Assembly (NCBI GenBank): GCA_948777935.1
Contig: CAQDYY010000012.1
Location: 1-29,671 of the forward strand
Direction of reading: 5' to 3'
Source: an uncultured Clostridia bacterium
GTDB lineage: Bacteria > Bacillota > Clostridia > TANB77 > CAG-508
Length of the DNA: 29,671 nucleotides
The notes below the pieces were generated by a model that searched no databases, had not been told where the DNA came from, and saw only the letters and a program-made list of their open reading frames with translations. Made by a program: the position numbers and the translations under genes. This document shows positions 16,395 through 23,836 of the stretch, piece after piece. Each line of letters begins with the position of its first letter. The stretch's first letter is position 1.

Positions 16395-17330
16395 CTAAAA
16401 TTGCAATATGTTTCTTGGGTTTATATATGTTATTCCTCTAATAATTTCAAAATGTAAATGTGGTCCTGTTGCTTTTCCAGTTTCTCCTACTTCTGCAATC
16501 TCTTGTCCTTTTGTTACAACATCGCCTTCTTTTACATATAGCTTACTACAATGTGCATATAGTGTTGTTACATCATTATTTACAATTTTTATGTGTTGAC
16601 CATAATCTCCAATTTTACTTGATACCGTAACTTTTCCATCCATAGCAGCGCGAATTACTGTGCCTGTTTTTGCTGCTATATCTATTCCTAAATGATTTTT
16701 ACTTACAATTGGATTATCTGAATTCCTTTGTCCAAATTCTGATGATACTACCCCTTCTACTGGCTTTTCAAAAGAAAAATTGGTTTTTATGTATTCTTCA
16801 TTTGTCTGCGGTTTTGTTTCTTCTTTTGAACTTGCTAAGCTTGTATCTTCTGTTAGTGCATTATCTATTTCTGCTCCTCCAACTCCGTTATTTTCTTCAT
16901 TATTTTCGCCTTCATTTTTATTTTCTTCATTATCTTCTTTATTTTCACCATCTACTGTGTTTTGTTCTGTAATCTCATTTGTGGGAGTAGTATCATTTTC
17001 TATTAAACTCATTTTTTCTGAAAGAAAATTAGTTGTATATTCATATAGGCTTGCTATATCTATGTCATATGAAAGAATTTCTTTAGTTTTTGCTAGTACT
17101 TCTTCGGAAAATATGTAGTTACTGTTTTGAATAAGATAATATATAAAGTAAATTACAAAACAAATTGCAATTTGTAATATCATTTTTTTAAATAGTGAAA
17201 AATTTTTTTCCTCTTTTACACTTACTTTTAATGCTCTATTATCTCTTCCATAAGAATATCCGCCTTTTCTTCTTTTATAAATTTCTTCAGCTCTTCTTAT
17301 TTTTTCTTCTCCTGTTAATGTTCTTTCCAA
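16395..17330 (-). CDS. spoIVFA: SpoIVFA-type membrane protein with M23 (LytM) domain
   Basis: About 311 aa from the proposed TTG start. It regulates or anchors SpoIVFB in the outer forespore membrane. It begins with a basic, Arg/Lys-rich region (ERTLTGEEKIRRAEEIYKRR), then one membrane segment (about residues 50-69), an acidic Asn/Glu-rich linker (about 110-167) and a C-terminal M23 domain. The zinc-type residues are kept: His213 and Asp217 in HLGID, and HLH at 291-293. A longer frame starts at 17429, but that part lies in the repeat and has no ribosome site. An ATG at 17354 sits in a hairpin. AGGGG eight bases before TTG 17330 favours TTG, an inference. Confidence 0.82.
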   Translation of the reverse strand: MERTLTGEEKIRRAEEIYKRRKGGYSYGRDNRALKVSVKEEKNFSLFKKMILQIAICFVIYFIYYLIQNSNYIFSEEVLAKTKEILSYDIDIASLYEYTTNFLSEKMSLIENDTTPTNEITEQNTVDGENKEDNEENKNEGENNEENNGVGGAEIDNALTEDTSLASSKEETKPQTNEEYIKTNFSFEKPVEGVVSSEFGQRNSDNPIVSKNHLGIDIAAKTGTVIRAAMDGKVTVSSKIGDYGQHIKIVNNDVTTLYAHCSKLYVKEGDVVTKGQEIAEVGETGKATGPHLHFEIIRGITYINPRNILQF

Positions 17331-17344
17331 CAAAAAAGCACCCC

Positions 17345-17383
17345 TATCTAACATAATTTGTTTTGTAATATATATGTTAGATA
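17345..17383. promoter_or_regulatory. Inverted repeat upstream of spoIVFA
   Basis: TATCTAACATA pairs exactly with TATGTTAGATA (17373-17383) across a 17-bp AT-rich loop. It could be an operator or a leader hairpin next to the proposed ribosome binding site; it would bury the ATG at 17354. Confidence 0.5.
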
Positions 17384-17401
17384 AAAGTGTTTTATGCCAT
17401 A

Positions 17402-17543
17402 AGAAAGTGTATATATTGATTTTATTCATTTCGGATTATAACCTTCCCACTGATGCTGTAACAATGCTATCGCATTTAACAGCATTTAAGCGGTCCCCAC
17501 GTGGTTAAATCCTCCATTACTAAAATAAATATATACACTTTCT
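17402..17543 (-). repeat. Structured palindromic element, copy 2
   Basis: 142 bp, same family as 105-245. The terminal arms are AGAAAGTGTATATA and its complement. The tip hairpin is ATGC/GCAT instead of AGGC/GCCT. The internal strands (GTGGGGACCGC and CAGTGGGAAGG on the minus strand) are identical to copy 1. It begins immediately after the TAG of the 17544-17885 gene. Confidence 0.85.
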
Positions 17544-17885
17544 CTATATTAAATTTACTATAATTCCAAAGGCACCAACTAATCCAAATAAAACAGTCAA
17601 AGTCTTTACTCTATTATATTTTGCTATCAATTTCTTATTTGTTATTTCCAATTGCTTTGGTTTTTCCAAATTAGAAATATACTGGCTCACTATTTCTTCT
17701 GCCTCTCTTATAATATATTCCTTTGGATTTCTTCCTCCTTTTGCACCTACTTTAACATTCTCTCTTTTCTTCTCTTCTTTCTTTTCTAATTTCACATTTG
17801 GTTTCAAAATAATTATTGCCTCATCTACCATGTTCGATGGCAAATCCTTTAATACAACTATATTCTTCATATTATCTATATTCAT
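17544..17885 (-). CDS. Unknown 113-aa protein with C-terminal membrane anchor
   Basis: I do not recognise a named family. The N-terminal part (MKNIVVLKDLPSNMVDEAIIIL) looks like a short beta-alpha segment. Then comes a highly charged Lys/Glu stretch (about residues 33-60), a helix (EYIIREAEEIVSQYISNLE) and a C-terminal membrane segment (about residues 93-113, TLTVLFGLVGAFGIIVNLI), so it is probably tail-anchored. GGAGGG before the ATG is strong. It sits between yyaC and spoIVFA, so a sporulation role is possible but not shown. Confidence 0.65.
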   Translation of the reverse strand: MNIDNMKNIVVLKDLPSNMVDEAIIILKPNVKLEKKEEKKRENVKVGAKGGRNPKEYIIREAEEIVSQYISNLEKPKQLEITNKKLIAKYNRVKTLTVLFGLVGAFGIIVNLI

Positions 17886-17947
17886 ATGTACCCTCCTAAA
17901 ACTTTATATAGATTTTTTCCATATTTTTTAGGAATATACATTTTAAT

Positions 17948-18502
17948 TTAACGATATTTTATAACATCATAAATTCCTTTTGATGTTATGTCTGCAAGCC
18001 TAATTACTTCTCCTAGTCTAGTATTTTGTAGCCCCGAAAAATTGTACCTTGGCATTTTATAATCTTTTGCAACAATTCCTTTTATGCTAATATCGCCAAC
18101 CCATCTCATTTTTTTATTCGTCCCTTTTCCGCACTGCATTTTGGTATTTGATACTACTATGTTTCCTATTCTATTTTCAGATGCTAATGCAGAATCTATT
18201 GCAATAATGCATGGATGCTGATATGAAGCATATATTTCATCTACTGTTTTTTCTAAGTTTATAGCTGAAACTGTATTATCTAAAGTTCCATATATTTTTA
18301 TATTGTTATATACATTTTTAAAGGCATCTTTTAGTTTTTCTCCTACTAATGGTCCATAACTATCTCCTATAATTTTGTCACTGCCTACACATAAAAATAT
18401 ATAATCTGAAAATGGAATATCTACCTTTAAGTTATATAATATGCTACTAAATTCATTAACAAAGTTATTATATTTATCATTTTGCGAAAGCACTTTTACC
18501 AC
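17948..18502 (-). CDS. yyaC: Spore protease-like protein YyaC
   Basis: 184 aa, GPR-like peptidase family found in spore formers. FLCVGSDKIIGDSYGPLVGEKL (residues 35-56) and CIIAIDSALASENRIGNIVV, with the conserved Asp in IDSAL, are the family signatures; the end has RLGEVIRLADITSKGI. Length is normal. The substrate in vivo is uncertain. It lies next to other sporulation genes. Confidence 0.85.
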   Translation of the reverse strand: MVKVLSQNDKYNNFVNEFSSILYNLKVDIPFSDYIFLCVGSDKIIGDSYGPLVGEKLKDAFKNVYNNIKIYGTLDNTVSAINLEKTVDEIYASYQHPCIIAIDSALASENRIGNIVVSNTKMQCGKGTNKKMRWVGDISIKGIVAKDYKMPRYNFSGLQNTRLGEVIRLADITSKGIYDVIKYR

Positions 18503-18539
18503 CTCTTACTTTTTCATTATTATGCAAGGTAGCCCAGTC

Positions 18540-18789
18540 CTATTCCTCTTTGTTTGGTGTAATAATTATATTAATGTTTTCATTTTTGTTGTATTTTTTA
18601 ATAATATCTTCTGAAAAGCTTGCTACTTCATTTGTTAATATTATTGTATCTCTATTTTTTCCGTATTAGTTCACGAATTACATCATCTGTTTTTTCTAGG
18701 TCTTCAATTTCATTAACATCAAAACCCATATTTTTAAAAAAGCGAAAACTATTATTGTCACTTTTTGACTTTATCCAAGAAATACTCAT
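18540..18789 (-). CDS. V-ATPase subunit F-like small protein, interrupted by a CGG +1 frameshift
   Basis: 82 aa if one +1 shift is allowed. The zero frame starts MSISWIKSKSDNN, runs through FFKNMGFDVNEIEDLEK and DDVIRELI, then meets CGG at codon 43 (18663-18661) and stops two codons later (CGG AAA AAA TAG). Skipping the C gives GKNRDTIILTNEVASFSEDI, KYNKNENINIIITPNKEE and TAG at 18542-18540. The combined pattern (GFDV near residue 22, then IILTNEVASFSEDIIKKY and INIIITP) resembles the fold of V/A-type ATPase subunit F, here as a stand-alone protein. AGGTGAT lies seven bases upstream. It sits beside yyaC. Confidence 0.65.
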
Positions 18790-18818
18790 ATTTTCATCAC
18801 CTAAATTTAGGTTGCCTT

Positions 18819-18843
18819 TTTTTAGAAAATTTATGCGAAAAGT
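18819..18843 (+). repeat. 25-bp direct repeat, left copy
   Basis: 25 bp beginning TTTTTAGAAAATTTATGCG, identical to 19630-19654. The two copies bracket the MNT/HEPN module. Confidence 0.75.
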
Positions 18844-18880
18844 GACTCAATTTATACTTAGTACAAATCAAGCCACTTTT
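18838..18880 (-). terminator. Terminator of the MNT gene
   Basis: On the minus strand AAAAGTGGCTTGATTT pairs imperfectly with ATAAATTGAGTCACTTTT, directly after the stop at 18882. It overlaps the direct repeat. Confidence 0.6.
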
Positions 18881-18881
18881 C

Positions 18882-19199
18882 TTATGCTACTTTTATTCCT
18901 GTATCAATTATTTCTTGAACAAAAGGATTTCCTTCTTCAAAGTCTTTTTCTTTTATTGGGTGTGGTTCTATTCTTAAATCTATATTTTGTGTCAACATCA
19001 TGAGTTCCACCATTAAATCAAAAACATTATTATCACTATTAATTATAACCGCTATATCTATATCACTATCTTTATGATTGGTTCCTTTTGCATAAGAACC
19101 AAATAAATATACTTCTTTAATATTATAATGTTTAGATATTTCTTTAATATATTTTTCTATACTTTTTAATATCTCTATATCAATATCTGTTTTAGCCAT
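18882..19199 (-). CDS. MNT-type nucleotidyltransferase (MntA-like antitoxin)
   Basis: 105 aa minimal nucleotidyltransferase. GSYAKGTNHKDSDIDI (residues 34-49) is the GS-x10-DxD catalytic motif, with a later Asp in LRIEPH. In known HEPN/MNT pairs this protein AMPylates and neutralises the HEPN RNase. Its start overlaps the end of the HEPN reading frame by 25 bp, the usual coupled arrangement, but here the HEPN gene has an internal TGA. Both genes sit between 25-bp direct repeats, suggesting acquisition as a unit. Confidence 0.85.
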   Translation of the reverse strand: MAKTDIDIEILKSIEKYIKEISKHYNIKEVYLFGSYAKGTNHKDSDIDIAVIINSDNNVFDLMVELMMLTQNIDLRIEPHPIKEKDFEEGNPFVQEIIDTGIKVA

Positions 19200-19570
19200 G
19201 TTCTAACCTCCTCTATATTTTTTATTTGTTCAGTTGTATATTCTTTTGTACATCTTTCATAAAACTCGTTTTTGTAATCTTCATATCTTGCACTAATATT
19301 AAATGAATTACATGTCATTAAAATTTTTATTTTTCTTTCGTCTACTTCAAGATTGCACCTTTGGGCTAATATAATTAAATTATGAATTTTAGGTGGATAT
19401 GGGTTATCTTCATTTACTTTAGCATATACTGCCTTTAATAATTTTTCAATTGTTAAATGTCATATAAATAAAGCCCATGTATATTGTTGTGTTTCAAAAT
19501 TCCTTTTCATTGATTCATAATCCCTATCTGAACTTTCAATCCAATATTTTATTAAGTCTATATGATTCAT
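19175..19570 (-). pseudogene. HEPN-domain protein (HepT-like), interrupted by TGA
   Basis: A 131-codon frame, intact except for TGA at codon 37 (19462-19460). Upstream: MNHIDLIKYWIESSDRDYES then FETQQYTWALFI. Downstream: HLTIEKLLKAVY, PYPPKIHNLIIL and ISARYEDYKNEF, ending EEVRTWLKQILI. This is a typical HEPN pattern. The TGA falls where relatives often have Cys or Gly before HL-x-IEK. It is either a disabled toxin or a read-through site. No other lesion is seen, so loss would be recent. Its end overlaps the MNT start. Confidence 0.75.
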
Positions 19571-19629
19571 ATAATTTCCTCGCTTTCAATCTATTACTAT
19601 TATAACATGAAATTCAATCTTTTAGTAAA

Positions 19630-19654
19630 TTTTTAGAAAATTTATGCGAAAAGT
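19630..19654 (+). repeat. 25-bp direct repeat, right copy
   Basis: Exact match to 18819-18843. It lies just after the topB terminator on the minus strand. Confidence 0.75.
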
Positions 19655-19681
19655 TGGTTATTACATATTAATAACCAACTT
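19651..19681 (-). terminator. Terminator overlapping the end of topB
   Basis: AAGTTGGTTATTA pairs perfectly with TAATAACCAACTT, then TTTTCGC. The topB stop codon is inside the stem. The T-run is short. Confidence 0.65.
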
Positions 19682-21613
19682 ACTAAATTTTGATTTTATA
19701 TAGTTTTCTAGTTTTTCCATAAATTCAGATGAACCTATTTCTTTTTTTGCTACCATATCTAGCCCTTTTTCCCAACTTGCTGTTAACTTTGGGTTTAACA
19801 TGTCTGGCATTGAATTTGCTACTACCTGATATATTATTTCTCCATAGTTTGTTGGGGTAATTATTTGTGTTTTTGTGTTTATTTCTATATATTTTATCTT
19901 TTCTAGTTTTTTTATTATTTCTGCTCTTGTAGCACTTGTTCCAATTCCTGCTCCTTTTATTTGTTCTCTTAAAGCTTCATCTTCTATTAATTTTCCTGCG
20001 TTTTCCATGGCTAATATAATTGAACCTGAATTGTACCTTGTAGGTGGACTTGTTTCAGAATCTTTTGTTTCAAAATTTACTACTTCTATTTTTTCATTCT
20101 TTTTTAATGTATTTAAAATATCAAGATTATTCTCTGTTTCTTGGCTGCCCTCTTCATTGTTATTTTTTTCATCCTCATTTTTGTTTTCCACATTTTTCGG
20201 TTTTAAAATTTCTAAATAGCCTTGTTTTACACATACCTTTCCACTTGTGTTAAAAACTTCGTTTTCTATATTTATTGTAACAGATATTTTGTTAAACTCT
20301 GCTGGTGGATAAAAGATTGCTAAAAAGCGTTTTACAATTACTTTATATACTTTTTTATGAAGTTCTGGTAGTGCCTCATAGTTTTCATACCCTTGCCCTG
20401 TTGGTGTAATTGCATAGTGGTCTGTTATTTTACTGTCATTTACATATTTTGTTTTTAATAGATTTGTAGAATATTTTTCTTCTACCATCTTTTTTATATA
20501 TCCCTGTACTTCCTCATCTTTAAACCCTTTTGCAATTCCATTTAAGTTTTTCGAAATTTCTTTTGCTACTGCTGTAGATAGCACTCTTGCATCAGTTCTT
20601 GGATATGTTACTAATTTTTTTTCATATAAATTTTGAATTACCTCTAATGTTTCATCTGGCTTTATTTTAAATTTTTTTGTACATTCATTTTGGATTTCTG
20701 CTAAATTAAATAATAGTGGTGCATTTTCTTTTTGTTTTGATTTTTTTACTTCTGTAATAACCGCTTCTTTTCCCATAAGAGAAGTAATAAATTCTTTTGC
20801 ATCTTCTTCTTTTTTAAACCCAGTTTCATTATATAGTTTCGGTGAATTGTTCATTATTGATTTTTCATTTACTTTCCATTCTGCCTTAAATGATGCATCT
20901 TTACTTCCAAATTCACCTATTATTTTATAGTATTTTGTTTTTACAAAGTTTCTAATTTCTCTTTCTCTTTCTACAATCATTCCTAATACACATGTCATAA
21001 CACGTCCTACAGAAATCGATGCTCTTTCTAAGTTTGCTTCTTTTGCCACTCTTCTTCCATAAATAATTGATAATAATCTTGAAAAGTTTATACCTATTAA
21101 ATAGTCTTCTTTTGCACGTAAATAAGCAGAATCTGATAAACTATCGTATTCTGATAAATCTTTTGCCTCTTTAATTCCTCTTATAATTTCTTCTTCTGTT
21201 TGTGAATCTATCCAAACGCGTTTCATTTTAGCTTTTGGGTTTGGTTTTGCCATCATAAAAACTAGCCTTTGTATGTATTCTCCTTCTCTTCCTGAGTCTC
21301 CTGCATTGTATATTTCTTCTACATCTTCTCTTTTTAATAAGCTTTCTACAATAGCAAATTGCTTTTCTACGGCTGGTATTATTTCATATTTCCATTCTTC
21401 TGGAATGAATGGTAATGTTTCTAACCTCCATTGTTTTAGCTTTTCATCATATTTTTCTGGATAACTCATAGTAACTAAATGACCTACACACCATGTAATA
21501 ATCCATTCATCAGATTCTATATATCCATTTTTTCTGGTTGTATTAATTTTTAAGGCTTTTGCAAATTCCATTGCTACAGATGGCTTTTCTGTTATTAGTA
21601 ATTTTTTTGGCAT
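19661..21613 (-). CDS. topB: DNA topoisomerase III (type IA)
   Basis: 650 aa. It relaxes or decatenates DNA by single-strand passage. The TOPRIM begins with ITEKPSVA (residues 7-14), the acidic/metal site is in AGDSGREGEYIQR (near residues 104-116), and the catalytic Tyr337 is in LVTYPRTDARVLS. The C-terminus GAGIGTSATRAEIIKKL is family-typical. It lacks the C-terminal zinc fingers seen in topA and is a little short. Variants of this length occur on chromosomes and in mobile elements; nothing mobile is seen next to it apart from the MNT/HEPN unit. Confidence 0.93.
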   Translation of the reverse strand: MPKKLLITEKPSVAMEFAKALKINTTRKNGYIESDEWIITWCVGHLVTMSYPEKYDEKLKQWRLETLPFIPEEWKYEIIPAVEKQFAIVESLLKREDVEEIYNAGDSGREGEYIQRLVFMMAKPNPKAKMKRVWIDSQTEEEIIRGIKEAKDLSEYDSLSDSAYLRAKEDYLIGINFSRLLSIIYGRRVAKEANLERASISVGRVMTCVLGMIVEREREIRNFVKTKYYKIIGEFGSKDASFKAEWKVNEKSIMNNSPKLYNETGFKKEEDAKEFITSLMGKEAVITEVKKSKQKENAPLLFNLAEIQNECTKKFKIKPDETLEVIQNLYEKKLVTYPRTDARVLSTAVAKEISKNLNGIAKGFKDEEVQGYIKKMVEEKYSTNLLKTKYVNDSKITDHYAITPTGQGYENYEALPELHKKVYKVIVKRFLAIFYPPAEFNKISVTINIENEVFNTSGKVCVKQGYLEILKPKNVENKNEDEKNNNEEGSQETENNLDILNTLKKNEKIEVVNFETKDSETSPPTRYNSGSIILAMENAGKLIEDEALREQIKGAGIGTSATRAEIIKKLEKIKYIEINTKTQIITPTNYGEIIYQVVANSMPDMLNPKLTASWEKGLDMVAKKEIGSSEFMEKLENYIKSKFSKLVINM

Positions 21614-21637
21614 ATCTCTAACATCCTCTTTTCTATA

Positions 21638-21680
21638 TTCTTAGGAAAGTCATCCACGTTAGTGGTGAGTTTCCTTAGAA
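21638..21680. other. 43-nt hairpin between the HD gene and topB
   Basis: TTCTTAGGAAA pairs with TTTCCTTAGAA (one mismatch), with an inner CCAC/GTGG stem. There is no T-run. It may stabilise or process the HD-topB transcript. Confidence 0.5.
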
Positions 21681-21700
21681 GATGGTTATGGAAGAATTAG

Positions 21701-21732
21701 ATTTTCTTATGTGGCTTTGCCACTTAGAAAAT
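21701..21732 (-). terminator. Hairpin overlapping the HD gene stop
   Basis: ATTTTCTTATGTGGC pairs with GCCACTTAGAAAAT around TTT; the HD stop codon (21724-21726) is in the stem. The tail is weak, so termination would be partial. Confidence 0.5.
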
Positions 21733-22515
21733 TTTATTCTTGCTTTTTATTCTTTCATCTATGTAAGTATTTGCTATTTTTATTATTTTTTCCATTTGCT
21801 CTTTTGTATCATCACAAATACAAAGTGGTTTCATTGTTCTTTCAATATAGTTATTTTCTTTAATAATTTTTAAGCCTGTTATGAAATTGTAGTCAAAAAT
21901 AAAAGAAATTATATTAATATAGCTATCAATATCACGGTTAAATTCATCTCTACTTACTTGTTCATATTTTTCGAATTTTTCCATAAGTTTAGGGCTAACA
22001 GTTTGTTTTGACATTTCTTTATAATCATATAATACATTTTTACATAGTTCAATATCAAGCGCAAACCTTGCAAATATATCTGTTTTATCTGCATCTCGTA
22101 CTATTTTACATTGTAATAGTGTTTCACCATCTAATCCTTCTTCTATTTTAAATTTATTATGATTTTTTACTGCTTTATATATAATGTCATCATATTTTGT
22201 ATCTTCTATAAATCTTCTAATTTCTCCATCTTCAAATAGGATTTTTACTCCTAAATCTGCATGGTCTATGCTATCTATATCACGAAATGTATTGTATATT
22301 CGTACTTGCTCAAACCTTCCAATATCGTGTAATAAGGAAATTAACTGTGCTAGTAGTTTCTGCTCTTCATTTAAATTTAAATCTTCTGCAATCTTTTTTG
22401 CTACTTCTACAGTTCTATATGTGTGCTTTATTTTTAACTCTATTTTTCCATTTGTTATATCATATGGTTTAACATATTCACTAAATGCAATCTCTGCCTT
22501 TTTAATATCTATCAT
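21724..22515 (-). CDS. HD-domain phosphohydrolase
   Basis: 263 aa. The metal ligands of an HD domain are present: His31 (KHTYRTVEVA), His63-Asp64 (LLHDIGRFEQ), a later His pair (AVKNHNKF) and Asp in RDADKTDIFAR. Such enzymes hydrolyse nucleotides or phosphomonoesters; the substrate is unknown. It is cytoplasmic. It is upstream of topB on the same strand with two hairpins between. Confidence 0.85.
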   Translation of the reverse strand: MIDIKKAEIAFSEYVKPYDITNGKIELKIKHTYRTVEVAKKIAEDLNLNEEQKLLAQLISLLHDIGRFEQVRIYNTFRDIDSIDHADLGVKILFEDGEIRRFIEDTKYDDIIYKAVKNHNKFKIEEGLDGETLLQCKIVRDADKTDIFARFALDIELCKNVLYDYKEMSKQTVSPKLMEKFEKYEQVSRDEFNRDIDSYINIISFIFDYNFITGLKIIKENNYIERTMKPLCICDDTKEQMEKIIKIANTYIDERIKSKNKIF

Positions 22516-22595
22516 AATATCACCCTTAACATTATATTATAAAGTAATTATTTATTCAAGAAAAATAAGGTTGAATTTGGTTACAATTTGACATA

Positions 22596-22647
22596 GGGCA
22601 CAGTGGTGTCATGTCTCATGGGTATTCCCACAAACGATGCCCCTACA
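22596..22647 (+). repeat. REP-like palindrome R4
   Basis: Full 52-bp copy, in direct tandem with R5 (82-bp period), upstream of hicB. Confidence 0.92.
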
Positions 22648-22677
22648 TTTGATTCTTTATTAAAAATATTATTCGCA

Positions 22678-22729
22678 GGGCACAGTGGTGTCATGTCTCA
22701 TGGGTATTCCCGCAAACGGTGCCCCTACA
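22678..22729 (+). repeat. REP-like palindrome R5
   Basis: Full 52-bp copy in the same orientation as R4. GGGTATTCCC in the middle can form its own small stem. Confidence 0.92.
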
Positions 22730-22823
22730 ACCGCGCAAGCATAAAAATTGTCTTTTTAACGAAAAATATTCCAAATTATAAAAATTTATGATTAAATAGA
22801 ACTAATTATGGAGGAGAATAAAA

Positions 22824-23045
22824 ATGGATAATATACTGAGATATAAAGGGTATTGGGCTAAAATTCAATATAGTGAGGCTGATAATTGCTTTTGGGGAGA
22901 AATAGAAGGTATTAGAGATTCTATTACTTTTGAAGGAACAACAGTAGATGAATTAAGAAAAGATTTTGAAGAAGCAATTGACAGTTATATTGAACATTGC
23001 AAAATATATAAAATAAAAGCTCAAAAACAATCATATCAAATGTAG
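22824..23045 (+). CDS. HicB-type antitoxin domain, truncated at a REP
   Basis: 73 aa. YKGYWAKIQYSEADNCFWGEIEGIRDSITFEG, then VDELRKDFEEAIDSYIEHC, is the partial RNase-H-like fold of HicB antitoxins. Full HicB proteins continue with a ribbon-helix-helix domain (typically S-G-K-F-N-x-R-I). Here the frame ends at TAG 23043-23045, inside REP copy R6, so the REP supplies the stop. No hicA toxin gene is next to it. GGAGGAG before the ATG supports expression. It could be a truncated remnant or a stand-alone HicB-like protein. Confidence 0.75.
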   Translation: MDNILRYKGYWAKIQYSEADNCFWGEIEGIRDSITFEGTTVDELRKDFEEAIDSYIEHCKIYKIKAQKQSYQM

Positions 23046-23092
23046 GGGCACCGTTTGCGGGAATACCCGTGCGACATGACACCACTGTGCCC
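23041..23092 (-). repeat. REP-like palindrome R6 (inverted)
   Basis: Full 52-bp copy in the opposite orientation to R4, R5 and R7; on the plus strand it starts T-GTAG-GGGC. It overlaps the hicB stop at one end and touches the RAYT stop at the other. Confidence 0.92.
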
Positions 23093-23553
23093 TAGTATTG
23101 TATAAAATTATCATCTTCTTTCCAATTCAAAGGATTATTTATTATATATTCACTTATTGCATAAAATTCTTTTTCGTTTCTTATAATATGTTCATAATAA
23201 TTACGTTGCCAATATATTTTTTCTTTAGAAGAAACTCTACCTTTAAAATATCTTATTATATTCCCTACTATTTTTTTATTTTCTTCTTTCAATTCTAATA
23301 TAAAATGTATGTGATTAGGCATTATCTGATAAATATTTATATTACAATATTTAAATCTATCATTTATTTTTAATAATTCATTTTTTGTAGTTTCTCCCAT
23401 TTTATTTAGTATCATCCTATTATCTAATATTTTTCCTAATAAGCATTCTTTATTATAAATACATATTGTTATAAAATACATTCCTTCTTTTGCATAATTA
23501 TATTCTTTTAATCTAATAGAATGTCTTTTATGAATATTTGGATCATATGGCAT
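23092..23553 (-). CDS. REP-associated tyrosine transposase (RAYT, Y1 family)
   Basis: 153 aa, family-typical length. The HUH motif is HIH at residues 81-83 (MPNHIHFILEL) and the catalytic Tyr is in WQRNYYEHIIRNEKEF (Tyr119 or Tyr120). YFKGRVSSKEKIYWQRNYY and SEYIINNPLNW are standard RAYT blocks. The enzyme cleaves single-stranded DNA at palindromic REPs. A longer frame begins at 23628 but runs through R7; the ATG at 23553 has AAGAGG upstream and the usual RAYT start. The gene is bracketed by inverted REPs R6 and R7 (REPtron arrangement), so it is probably the enzyme that spread this repeat family. Confidence 0.93.
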   Translation of the reverse strand: MPYDPNIHKRHSIRLKEYNYAKEGMYFITICIYNKECLLGKILDNRMILNKMGETTKNELLKINDRFKYCNINIYQIMPNHIHFILELKEENKKIVGNIIRYFKGRVSSKEKIYWQRNYYEHIIRNEKEFYAISEYIINNPLNWKEDDNFIQY

Positions 23554-23568
23554 ATATACCTCTTTTCT

Positions 23569-23620
23569 GGGCACAGTGGTGTCATGTCTCACGGGTATTT
23601 TCACAAACGATGCCCCTACA
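23569..23620 (+). repeat. REP-like palindrome R7
   Basis: 52-bp copy 15 bp upstream of the RAYT start codon, inverted relative to R6. Confidence 0.92.
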
Positions 23621-23791
23621 TTTTTCAATTTTCTTTACTGGAAAATTTTTGCGAATTAAAAATCTTATATTCTGTTATCACCTAAAGTTGCCTTTTGAAG
23701 TTTTCTTAATTAAAACATACTTTTATTGATATTGCAAGATTTTTCACATGCTTTTTTTCTTTTTTCTCTTCCTTTTCCTACATTTTTGTTA

Positions 23792-23797
23792 TATAAT
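23792..23797 (+). promoter_or_regulatory. Probable -10 box for leuS
   Basis: TATAAT about 40 bp upstream of the leuS ATG. No convincing -35 at 16-18 bp, and no T-box leader is visible. The rest of 23621-23836 holds nothing else I recognise, apart from a short stretch at 23634-23657 that could be a hicB remnant. Confidence 0.4.
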
Positions 23798-23836
23798 AGT
23801 GCCAATATTTATATAAAGATGAAAGGGATTGATTTT

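Noticed and set aside
16780..17118. Plus-strand ORF across spoIVFA
   Set aside because: It mirrors the repetitive acidic linker of spoIVFA and has Ser/Leu/Phe-rich composition without a ribosome site.
17402..17543. T-box leader, because GTGGGGACCGC resembles the antiterminator motif
   Set aside because: The element follows gene ends, has the motif on the 5' side of the fold, and has no specifier stem or terminator; the likeness is short.
19460..19462. Genome-wide TGA to Trp recoding
   Set aside because: Only one internal TGA was seen, while spoIVFB and topA end properly at TGA; too little to support recoding.
22596..23620. CRISPR array
   Set aside because: The repeats are palindromic, occur in both orientations, vary in spacing and are dispersed across the window; no cas genes.
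23640..23700. Partial similarity of this region to 18790-18840 (CACCTAAA and TTGCCTTTT strings)
   Set aside because: The pieces are short, AT-rich and in a different order; probably chance.
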